A stretch of 64,000 nucleotides of DNA from Rhizophagus clarus (taxonomy: Eukaryota > Glomeromycota > Glomeromycetes > Glomerales > Glomeraceae): assembly GCA_015698045.1 (NCBI GenBank), contig BLAL01000062.1:682001-746000 (forward strand). The letters run 5' to 3'. The notes under the pieces were generated by a model. It had not been told where the DNA came from, did not search any database, and saw only the letters and a program-made list of their open reading frames with translations. Both the position numbers and the translations under genes were made by a program. Every line of letters starts with the position of its first letter. The stretch's first letter is position 1. Positions 24,541 to 34,095 of this stretch are shown one piece after another.

Positions 24541-24668
24541 AGTATAAGCATATAAATTTTAAACTTAAACCCAAACTCCCTATCCTAACAAATCCTAATT
24601 GCCTAATTGCCTAATCCTAACTATGATCCCAAACCCTAATCCTAACTCTAATCCCAAACCCTAACACA
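24541..24668 (+). repeat. Degenerate telomere-like CCCTAA repeats
   Basis: About ten imperfect units of the type CCCTAA, CCTAAT or CCCAAAC occur in a row, for example AAACCCTAATCCTAACTC. This is the C-rich strand of a TTAGGG-type telomere. The units are too degenerate to be a live telomere and the array is internal, next to transposon debris, so it looks like an interstitial remnant or a chance CCTAA repeat. Confidence 0.55.
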
Positions 24669-25010
24669 GGTGGAGAGGATCGAAGGCGCTTTTGTTGAGC
24701 TGATCTACAACGGAGTTAGTTATATTAACAATTTCATCAGAAGAAATATCTTGGGTTTGCTATTTGATCTCCTCGTTGTTATTTATTAGTTTCATTACTT
24801 GGCCATCATGTCTAGCATTTTCAATATCACGCCTAGCATTCTCGGCATCAGTATCTGTCCTACTCTTCTCCAACTCTTTGATTTGACTCCTACGTTCCTG
24901 TCTGAGCGGGCTTCCTCGAAATTCTTGGCCTCAAGTTTGATAATTCATTGACTCACCAAATCAAGCTTAATCGACATGACCTCCTCGGACTGCATTTGTT
25001 GATAATACCT
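24669..25010 (-). pseudogene. Decayed coiled-coil coding fragment
   Basis: Read on the minus strand, this GC-richer block gives stretches such as IKELEKSRTDTDAENARRD, then HDGQVMKLINNNEEI and DISSDEIVNITNSVVDQLN, in frames that break several times. The Glu/Arg/Asn-rich heptad-like pattern is that of a long coiled-coil protein of a kind common in large fungal gene families. No start, splice site or intact frame is left. The family is not identified. Confidence 0.45.
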
Positions 25011-25159
25011 TTATATAAAAAGTATTTAAAATTGAAAAATTTCATGTAACATCCTGACCAACGGTCAGGATTTATTAAATACTCGCAAAAAAATAAATAC
25101 AAGTTTGGGACGTGACCTATGATACATGTAATATTTGTTTTACAAAGTGAAATATTTCT

Positions 25160-25735
25160 ATACTAACATCTGCTATACCAGTTTTTTTCGTCTGTTCTTA
25201 CGATAATCCATTGTCCCAACATTCCAGTTTCATTTGTTCCAGTCATCGATATTCTGGATAAAACAAAACGGTCGTCAATTAGAAATATGCAAATGTCGGA
25301 AATAAATAAACAACATTAACATTAGTAAAACTCACCAACATTTGTTAGTAAGAAAAAATGGTCATTAGTTTCCAAGCTTCGAAATCGCTTTCTTGTAAAT
25401 ACTTCTCCAAAGAAAGTATATTTCATTCAATACCTGAATTGTGTAATGTCTCGTCCGGAACTTCAATAACTCTTCGCCAACACTTCTTTCAAACTGTGAT
25501 ACGTCAGTTTCTTTTAAGGGGTTCAGACACACAGAGAAAATAATATTACGCTTGGGTGAAAAAAATTTGAGATAACAGATAAGGTTACCCCACTGCATAT
25601 CAAATTTCACGTGCAAAACTGTCACGTAGCACGATTCAATACGTGGCAAAATATTTTGTATCCAAAAAAAATTATCTTTAAATTTTTTAACAATATTTAC
25701 CACCGTACTTGACTAGCTTTTTTTTTTATTTTTTT
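25160..25735 (-). pseudogene. Decayed unknown coding fragment facing SEC66
   Basis: Two overlapping minus-strand frames both give protein-like sequence here: FERSVGEELLKFRTRHYTIQ in one, and RRVIEVPDETLHNSG followed by LEKYLQESDFEAWKLM in the other. The second frame is interrupted by several stops. An in-frame continuation, MTGTNETGMLGQWIIVRT, lies left of an intron-like gap. The longest open frame (25365-25703) starts only with a non-ATG codon. This looks like a relic of a dispersed sequence family, now overlapping the SEC66 promoter. No function is assigned. Confidence 0.35.
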
Positions 25736-25749
25736 TTTTAATAACAATC

Positions 25750-26558
25750 ATGTCGTCATGGGTAGTTACCGTTATCTATGTAGGAGGAATGTTATTGGTG
25801 ATGAGCACATTTTCTTACATATGGCGTAGACGAAAAGCTGGTAATGTATATTGATAGAATAACGTTTTTATAATTTCTTTCTCAAATAAGAATTTCAATT
25901 TTTATTAATCAATTTATGAATAAATTCACTAATTTTTTTTTTTATATTTTTTCCTTCTGAAATTTATCCTTCTCTCTGAATAACTTTAGCATCAACACCT
26001 ACTGTACCATGGTTTCCTGATAACACAGCTCTAGAAACTTATATTTCTCTATTACAAGCTGATCCTCCTGCCTCTGAGCTACAATTAAAATCTGCGTTAT
26101 TACGTAGAGCTATGACAGATGTTGAAAGAGTATTAAAACTCAGGGAAGATCGTCCAGCTCTCCATTCTCTAATACAAAAGGGCGCTGTGGGTGATGAATT
26201 ATGGAGTTCTTTTTTACAAGCTGAACAAGAACTTGAACACGACATTATGGAAGTTACTCGAGAAGCTGAAACTTTTAAAAAAGATTGGGGTCAAACAATT
26301 TTTCATACTGCTAACGAAATGGTTCAACATGAAAAACACAAAAAAATTTCCGAACAAATTAAAGAATTAAGAGATAAAGAAGAAAGAGATTTTAAGAAAA
26401 GGGAGGAAAGAGAAAAAGCCGAGGAGGCTGAAAATGAAAAGAGAGAAAAAGCTAAATTGGAGAAGGAAAGGAAGAAAGCTGAGGAAGAATTATTAAAAAT
26501 GGAAGAATCCGAAAAGAAAAAAGGAAAAGACGTCAAAGGGAAAAATAAAAAGAAATAG
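25750..26558 (+). CDS. SEC66: Sec66/Sec71-type ER preprotein translocase subunit
   Basis: Accessory subunit of the Sec62/63 complex for post-translational protein import into the endoplasmic reticulum. Two exons (25750-25840 and 25990-26558) give 219 aa. A short lumenal N-terminus leads into one transmembrane segment (about residues 4-24, VVTVIYVGGMLLVMSTFSYI) followed by a basic stop-transfer RRRK. The cytosolic Sec66 domain includes ALLRRAMTDVERVLKLRED, then LIQKGAVGDELW and FKKDWGQTIFHTANEM, a pattern strongly conserved in fungal Sec66. The last 70 residues are a highly charged Lys/Glu coiled coil, longer than in many relatives. It is convergent with MDJ1, with 69 bp between the stop codons. 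Confidence 0.93.
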
Positions 26559-26627
26559 GAGGAAAAATTAATATTATATACAATTATTGACTAATAATAG
26601 CTTAGTTATTCAGAGAATAATAATGAA

Positions 26628-28528
26628 CTATTTGGATTTGGTCTCCTCAGATATAGATGCGAACTGTTCAATTAATTCACTTTGTTTAGGTGTAAGTGTT
26701 CTATGAAAGCGAAGAGAAAAAGTAACTATAAATAAATTAATATAAAATAAAATAAGAATCTGAGATCTCTTTCTTACTTTGGTATAGTAACTTTAAAAGT
26801 AACAATTTGGTCGCCGCGGTAATTACTATTCGCTTGTTGTACGCCACGCTTTTTCATGCGAGCCTGTTGTTCAGGTTGAGCACCCGGAGGAACTTTAAGT
26901 TCAACATTTCCATCGATAGTAGGTACTCGTATATATCCTCCCAATATGGCAGTATAAAATGGAATGGTTGCATCAACATGAATATTTAATCCTTGACGTT
27001 TAAATATTTCATGTGATGCAACATGTAATCTAACATATAAATCTCCTGGAACTCCTCCACTGCCAAGTGGCATATTTCCTTGTCTTTGAATACGGAGCGC
27101 AATTCCATCTTCAACTCCTATATAAGAAAAGATAATTTGTAAAATTAAAGCATTATTGCATTATTAAAGTAAATGTCTAAATAAGTTTCACTTATTACCT
27201 GCAGGAATTGAAACTGAAACAGGCCTTCTCTCTTTGACTTGCCCTTGACTAGCGCAAGTAGGGCATTGGTTTGCCACAGGTATTTTAGTACCTTTACCGT
27301 TACACTCAGGACACGTAGTTTGCATGTGAAATCCAGAATTAATTTGAATAAATTGTACTCCAGTACCATTACATGTTTTGCATGTATCCCTTTTTCCTCC
27401 TTTAGATCCAGTACCTTTACACGATTTACATGTTGCGATCGATTCTACCATAATAGTTTTTGTTGCCCCTTTTATTGCATCCATGAATGATATATTTAAT
27501 CCTACTTCTATATTTGAACCAGTTGAAAATCCTGTGCTCCTTGATCTTCTGCCGAATCCTTCAAAAAGGTCAAAAAAGTCTGCAGAACCACCAAATCCTC
27601 CAAACCCTTCAAATCCTGGAAATCCGCCTGCTCCAGTTGGACCGCCTTCTAAACAAGGAGAAGAGATTTTTTCAACAATCTTTCATATTAAAACTTCAAA
27701 TAAATAATAAAAGCAACCTGCAAATGTTGTTCCAAATTGATCATACTGCGCTCTTTTCTCTTCATCACTTAATACCTTATAATAACGAACAATGTTAGCA
27801 ATAATATATACATAAAAAAAGACATAAATTATCAATTACATCATATGCTTCCTGAATTTGCACAAATTTTTCTTTTGATGTAGGGTCTTTATTTGTATCT
27901 GGATGATACTTCTTTGCAAGCTATAAGGGTAAAAAATAAATAAATCAATGTGTGATATCTTTTGCAATAGCAAATATTTTTACCTACACTATAGTATGCC
28001 TTTTTGATCTCAGCTTGAGAAGCTTTTTTATCGACACCTAATGTTTCGTATAGGTCTTTTTTATGTTGTCTAGAAGGCTCTGCAATCAAAATAATTGGTA
28101 TAATAGACAATAAGAATTTTAATTTAAAAATCTTATAGTTAAGTTAAATACATGCCTGTTGTATGAAAAGATCGCTAGTATTTTAAATATAAATGTATAA
28201 ATATCATTTTAAATGTTTCGAGTGACTTTGAATAAAAAATGGTTTCTTTTTACCTTTTGACTTAATAGAAAAGATGACCCTATCGTTGGAGCAGATTCTA
28301 TAAAAAATTCTAGTTTGTTAATATATTTTAGATAAAAAGTAAATTCGCAAAAGAGTTACTATAAATCCTACTTGCAAAATTATGGTAAAAAGCGGGTATA
28401 TTATAATGATACAGCCTATTGCAATTAAGTTTTACCGGAAAGGTTTGATTTATGCTGCTACTTATACATCTCTTTGAAAAAAAATAGTTTATTATTGAGC
28501 GTAAAATATTAAACTTTGTTGTTGCCAT
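26628..28528 (-). CDS. MDJ1: Mitochondrial type I DnaJ (Mdj1)
   Basis: Hsp40 co-chaperone of mitochondrial Hsp70 in matrix protein folding. Nine exons (28528-28372, 28297-28254, 28174-28156, 28079-27988, 27920-27840, 27775-27718, 27648-27199, 27117-26778, 26700-26628) give 437 aa. A presequence rich in Arg/Ser/Asn (about 1-73, ending near KRSFHTT) is followed by the J domain (82-145) with HPD at 110-112, a Gly/Phe region (151-185), four CxxC zinc repeats (224-286; [32 protein letters not shown]) and the substrate-binding C-terminal domains. Exon 3 is only 19 nt, and the intron after it begins GC instead of GT (GCATGT donor). Frame and the conserved ETLGVDKK demand this. The presequence and type I layout together point to Mdj1 rather than cytosolic Ydj1. 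Confidence 0.94.
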
Positions 28529-29095
28529 TTTCCTCAAAAAACGGGTTGAAAAATTTTTTTTTGATAATCAGGACAGTTAAAAAAATTTTACCATCTGGAA
28601 GATTAACCCCACAAGTCACAACTCAATAAATACCCGATCAGATCGACATGCAATAACCAATCATAGATCGCCCGGATTTTTGATCGGGTTTTGAGTTTTC
28701 AGTGATCCGATTTTTGCAATTTGATCACATGTTCGGATTGGTCTCAAAAACCCCGCCAGTTCTGGGTCAGTTCATAATTATTTTTGATCGGTTATAAAAA
28801 AATCATGACCAATAAATTTGTTGTAGAATGACCAACGAACCGATTAATATGCACGGTCGTTTTGGTCGAGTAGACAAAAATACTGACAAAAATAGATCAC
28901 GAGACTGGTGTAACTTAATCAAAAAAGCCGATCGTTTAATAATTATGGATGTAGCCAATCACGGTTATATCTTATATTCACTAGTCAGTAAGTTTATTTT
29001 GTCATTGATCTATATTTCAAATATTTATTTACTTTTATTTTTAATTTTATTGTAGGAATCACAAGATGTATCTAATACTACTGTATGCATATAGA

Positions 29096-29436
29096 CAGGG
29101 TTGGGAAGTGTACTGTACTGTACTAAGATTTTTTAGTACAGTACACCTTTTTAGAACTTTTTTCAAATTTGATTTATGCAATTATCTTGGCATTTAATAG
29201 TCCAATTTGAATAAACTTTTTTTTTATTTTGTAAAGCTCAACAAGATCTACAAAACAAAAAAAAATTCTTATAAATTGGATTACTAGATGTCAAAAAACT
29301 CATTAAAAATTTTTGGTTATATTATATATAATAATATAAAATAGTACAAATTAGTACAGTGTACTAATTGTACTGTACTGTACTGTACTGTACTGTACTA
29401 AAATTTTGCTTAGTACACTGTATTTTCCCAACCCTG
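29096..29436. mobile_element. hAT-type MITE with 8-bp target-site duplication
   Basis: 341 bp bounded by inverted ends CAGGGTTGGGAA and TTCCCAACCCTG, flanked by 8-bp direct repeats CATATAGA (29088-29095) and CGTATAGA (29437-29444) with one mismatch. Subterminal parts are runs of the pentamer TGTAC/GTACT in opposite orientation, able to fold back. There is no coding capacity. An 8-bp duplication together with CAGGG-type ends is the hAT signature. Confidence 0.8.
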
Positions 29437-30065
29437 CGTATAGATAGTAATCTAAGGAAAGGTAAATATGGATAAACTAATAGTAAAAGTTAGGGTCAGG
29501 GAACAAATAATTGATGAAAACAAGAAGAAAGAAAAAATTTGAAAAGGGAAAAACATTTATAATATTTTCTTTGACGGTCTCTGTGAGAGGTCCAAGGACA
29601 AAAATGTAAAAAGCTGCTAGACATCCACATTAATCGTAATCTAGGTTTGAGCAACTCAAGTTCAATACATAAGTACAAGTTCATTATTAGAACTTGATAA
29701 TTATTAATAATTTATTCTTTTTTTAAGTTGCTAGTCTGGTCAATCAGTATTCTTTTAGCAGAGTCAGGGATGATGTTTTCCTGCTTTAAGCAGAAAGTCA
29801 CAGAATTGTCCAAAATGATATTGAATAAAAAAGTCACAGCTTGTAGAAAATTTATTTACATGCAAATTGACCAATCAAATCTTCCAATTAGACCTCATGT
29901 ATCACTTGGCAGGAGTTAAACACTGGCAGATTTTATAAAATGAAATTGTCAATTTTCCCAGTGTACCTTACAAAAATGTCGCGAATTAAATTTCCATGTG
30001 ACATTGTGACATATAATGTCATGACATATAGATTAGTAAAGCCATGCAATTTCCTTTTAAGGGTC

Positions 30066-30560
30066 AGGTAGATTGGCCGGAATTACGGCATTAAGAAATT
30101 ACGAATGTGACATATAATTTGAGTGACATATAGGCTTTTACTAACCAAAAAAATTTCAAGTCCCTAATAAAAATAAAAAAGTAGAGGGTGTAATGCCAGT
30201 GACAAATATTTTTACTATGATCATGTGATTCTACCCGCTTTAACGTTCCGTAATTAAGGCATTAAGAATTTACGAATGTGACAAATAATGGCGTGGCATA
30301 TAGTATCCCGAAAGGTAGTGGGATGTGACACTTATGACAAATAATTTTAATATGATCACGTGATTTTCCTCCGCTTTAGAATCTTTCCATAATTTTTTCA
30401 CTTCCACGTGACCTTAAATAATTTGTCACCCGTGTCATATCCCTCATTTTCATAAGTATTCTTTTTTTCAGTGTTCAAAATCCTATTTGTCACACCTTAC
30501 TAGTCACAACGTTAATTTCTTAATTCTGGCCAAATCTCATAATTCTGGCCAAAGTCACAT
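30066..30560. repeat. Palindromic repeat with TTGGCCGGAATTA-type ends
   Basis: The left side reads GATTGGCCGGAATTACGGC. The right side, reverse-complemented, reads GATTTGGCCAGAATTAAGAA. Between them the motif TGACAAATAATT or TGACATATAAT recurs several times in both orientations. This suggests a foldback or MITE-like element of roughly 0.5 kb. Related GGCCAGAATTA motifs recur near 59570-59630. Exact ends and target duplication were not found. Confidence 0.45.
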
Positions 30561-31277
30561 GGAGGTGAAAGCGATACACCGATACCCGCTTTTAGACGAC
30601 GTCCTTTTTAAGTAATTTCGAGCCATTTTTGCGCCCCCTTTTTTGTACGCCAGGTTCGTGGAGCAGCAAATTTACTCAACATAAAGCTTCCAAGCTTGTA
30701 CTGTAGATTTAATTGCAATTTACTTAGGATTCAAAAGAAGGTTTTGAATGCAGATTTTGACTTTACATATAAATGATTGATTCTACCGTCTTTGTCGATC
30801 GTTTCCAAAAATGGATTTCGGGAAGGGAAGATTTCTGTTAAATAAGTCAATAATGATATTTAAAATCGTCTTTGTCGCTCTAAGTAAACTTGAAGAGCAG
30901 CAAAAAATTACATTTAGCTAATAATCTTTGAGGTTATATGTTATTAATAAAAAATTTTCTCTATGATTTTTGTTGCGCCACAATCTGCTGGCTACGCAGG
31001 AGTCAAATGATTACCGTATATCGCGGGCCACAGTACCCCCCAACGCACAGTATCCCCCTCTCTTTCACCTGAAAAAAAAATTCTATTAATTTTATTATTT
31101 AATGAATCTAGTTTTGCCCAGATATTATGTAATTAAACACATTCCATCCGTAATAAATATTTGAGTTATTGACATGGTGGTACAAGGCCAACCCTCGGAA
31201 ATTTGCAAGATACCTGGGGTGCGATATACGTATCTGTTGATTATCGGTTTGTAAAAATTTAATCTACAAATTCTCTA

Positions 31278-32698
31278 ATGGCACATACTATTCGCGGTGT
31301 GTTAATAGACCTATCAGGCACAATACATGTTGGCGATAAGGTTGCGTATTAACACTACAGCTTTCTTTCTTAAGATTATTTATTATTATTTATTAACTTA
31401 CTTTATGACTTAAGGCCTGCGAAGGTGCTGTCGCTGGCTTAAAGAAACTTCGGCAATCTGGGATACCTGTTAGTTCAATTCTATAACTTCACCTTTTTTT
31501 TAGTTATTATCACTTATCCATTTGAAACTTCTTGTTAGTTTCGTTTTTGCACTAATACAACTAAAGAAAGTGTAGCGAAACTCAAAAACAAATTGGTAAA
31601 TCTAGGATTCGAAGTTCATGGAAACGAGGTAACACGTTTTTTCTCAGCTCAATTTCGTAATCCCTTTACTAATTTTCCTTTGTTTTTGAAAGATATTTAC
31701 ATCATTAATTGCATGTCGTAATATAGTTTCATCACGCGGATTAAGGTTAATTATATTTCATTTTCTTTTTTTTTGTTTTATCTTTTACTAATAACCATTA
31801 TTATATGTAAAGACCATTATTATTTCTTGAAGATCAAGCTCTTGAAGATTTTCAAGGAATCCCAACTGAAGAACCAAATGATGCTGTGGTCATTGGCTTA
31901 TCACCAACAAACTTTCGATACGAGATGGTTAATACAAAAGAGTTTTAAATACGGAAAATAATTAGCACACATAATGATAAACATTTAATCTTTTAGTTAA
32001 ACAAGGCATTTCGAATCTTAATTGATAATCAAAGCACTCCTTTTATTGCTATTCATAAAGCAAAATACTTTGCTGAATCAGGCAATTTCTATTTTTTTAT
32101 CCTATGTTTATTTTAATAATATTCAAGTAACATAAATTTAATTTCAAATAGATGGGTTAAGTTTAGGACCTGGTCCTTTTATAGAAGCTCTAGAATACGC
32201 GAGTGGAGTCAAGGCCACTGTTGTCGGCAAAGTATTTATATAAACATTATTTATATTATATAACAGGTTTGAAATTCATTTTATTCCTAATGATATTGCT
32301 AATATTATAGCCGGAAAAAAGTTTTTACGAATTAGCACTTAAAGATATGGATTTATTGAATGATGCAAACCATGTTGTTATGATTGGAGATGATATTGTA
32401 AACGATTTAGGGAGTATGTATAAGTAAAATGGATTTCTTCTTTTTGATTTATAATATAATATTAAGTTTTATTTATTAGGCGGTGCTAAAGAATTAGGCT
32501 TAATAAGATATCTTGGTAAGACATTATTTGATTTTAGTATAAGCAATCATTATATATTTATTTATTTATTTTGAATATAATCTAGTCAAGACCGGAAAAT
32601 ACCGAGATGGGGATGAACTACGTGACGGAGGCGTAGATGGTCTCTTTGAGAATTTTGGAAAGGGCGTTGATGCCATTTTAGATCGACTAAAAAAATAA
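31278..32698 (+). CDS. HDHD2: HDHD2-like HAD-superfamily phosphatase
   Basis: Haloacid-dehalogenase-type hydrolase of the NagD/HDHD2/LHPP group; the physiological substrate is not established for this branch. Ten exons (31278-31340, 31415-31468, 31539-31628, 31693-31745, 31813-31927, 31997-32081, 32152-32231, 32311-32413, 32480-32515, 32586-32698) give 263 aa, matching HDHD2 length. Motif I is LIDLSGT, with the nucleophile Asp and Ser where most HADs have the second Asp. HDHD2 shows the same substitution. Motif II is [10 protein letters not shown]. The cap has [11 protein letters not shown] and [10 protein letters not shown]. Motif III Lys is in ATVVGKPEKSFY and motif IV is [10 protein letters not shown]. 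The intron after exon 6 starts GC (GCAATT). Confidence 0.94.
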
Positions 32699-32973
32699 AC
32701 GGAATGTTGTCCTTTGTATCTTTTATATGTTTTAGTGTTTGTGTAATAAAGAAATTTGTAAATTTAAACAATGACAAAAAGTTAAGGATCATCCAATGAG
32801 TTAATACTCCGAAATTGTCGATCTTAATCATACGGATCAATTTACGACATTATTATATAAGCCTATTTAAAATCATCCGTACACAATTCGGTCTATTTCT
32901 TTCTCTCCTCCAGTTTAGTTTCTCAGTTTCCATTTAATATTTTTTTTCTATTATAAACTATTATGATCAAAAA

Positions 32974-33875
32974 ATGAAAAGGATACTTCGTAGTTCGTTA
33001 AAAAACAGTAATTTTGATAAAGAACAAATAATAAATAGTAACCTGTTAAAGAAACAAAAATTAATGACCACAAAAACATCAATATCTTCGCCACAGACTC
33101 CAGAAAATAATGATGAGACCTTTTCTGATATACTAACAGTAGATACACCTAGATCTGATGATACTAATACCTTGTATTCAGATACGTCCGATTCTGATAC
33201 GATAACTGATGATGATGATGTTCTAGACAAAGAAGTTGCAATAAGAGATCAATTTATTAAAGAGAGAGAACATGAGAAGAACAATGAAACTGATAACAAG
33301 ATTATTAATGGACAAGTCAAGTTGATTGAGACATCTTTAATTGAACATGAAGAGATTATAAATAGTAAAAACATTGTTAAGAGTAAGGATAAAGGAAAAA
33401 ATGTGGAAATTAAGAAAGGTAACTTATATAATAAATTTCTATCTCATTAAAAATTAATTTATAAATCAATTTAAACCTAATGTTGATATTTATGATAGAT
33501 GAGTTAAAAATATTACAAGATATAATAATTGACACTGAAGATAAATCATTATCAATTGTTTTAAACACTTCTGAAATAAAGTGTCATAGTTTTGTTGTAA
33601 AATCAAATGTACAAATGATTAAAATTTCACCAAAATTAATATGTTCAACATCTTTCAAACCACGAATAATTATACATCATCAAGGTAGATTAATTAATCA
33701 ACATAACCATTCGGAATTTTTCAATAGTCCTTGTATAATACTTTTAAAAAATGGATTAAATTATATTGAAATTTGTGTGAAAAAAGGTATGGATGATTTT
33801 GATGATCATGATAACACCAATAATGAAGATTCGGAACCTGGGCAAAAGTATTTACTTTTTGTCAGAAAATTGTAG
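32974..33875 (+). CDS. Unknown acidic protein with a compact C-terminal domain
   Basis: Two exons (32974-33418 and 33499-33875) give 273 aa. The first 150 residues are low-complexity, charged and Ser/Thr/Asp-rich (SDTSDSDTITDDDD), with a basic start (MKRILRSSLK) and a Lys-rich KSKDKGKNVEIKKG, the look of a disordered nuclear protein. The second exon (about 149-273) alternates hydrophobic strands (LSIVLNTSEIKCHSFVVKS, then PRIIIHHQGRLINQ, then LNYIEICVKKG) and ends KYLLFVRKL, suggesting a beta-rich fold. I do not recognise the family. The intron is GT-AG and the joined frame is open throughout, which supports it as a real gene. It is followed by a convergent CPSF2 gene. Confidence 0.7.
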
Positions 33876-34095
33876 ATTTATGTATAGAAACATGAATTGA
33901 TATTCAGAAACTGTCGAACTAAGATTTTTCCAATTCAATTATATTACGCGTTTTTCAAGAAAAGATTTAATTTTAGGAAAGATAACTGATTTCTCTTTAA
34001 TAAAGACGAAAATAAAAGTCCCTCAAAATGTTTATATTAATTTATTATTAAAAATAATTTATTTTATAATGCAAATTTACTGTTAAGACCTATTG

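Larger units (their letters stand above)
28529..31277. other. 2.7-kb non-coding interval with a MITE and a palindromic repeat
   Basis: Left part: MDJ1 promoter. A hAT-type MITE lies at 29096-29436 and a palindromic repeat at about 30066-30560, each listed separately. The open frames at 28828-29055 and 29728-29919 have no family resemblance and no splice support. The right part (30600-31277) is moderately complex DNA serving as the HDHD2-like gene's upstream region. Confidence 0.5.

Noticed and set aside
26324-26536. Ser/Phe-rich minus-strand frame
   Set aside because: It is the reverse shadow of the Lys/Glu coiled coil of SEC66.
27239-27798. Several plus-strand frames opposite MDJ1
   Set aside because: They are antisense shadows of the zinc-finger and Gly/Phe region of the DnaJ gene.
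28828-29055. 75-codon frame after the MDJ1 promoter (NRSRDWCNLIKKADRLII)
   Set aside because: The first part is protein-like but ends in AT-rich sequence with no homologous family or exon partner that I can name. At most it is a decayed fragment.
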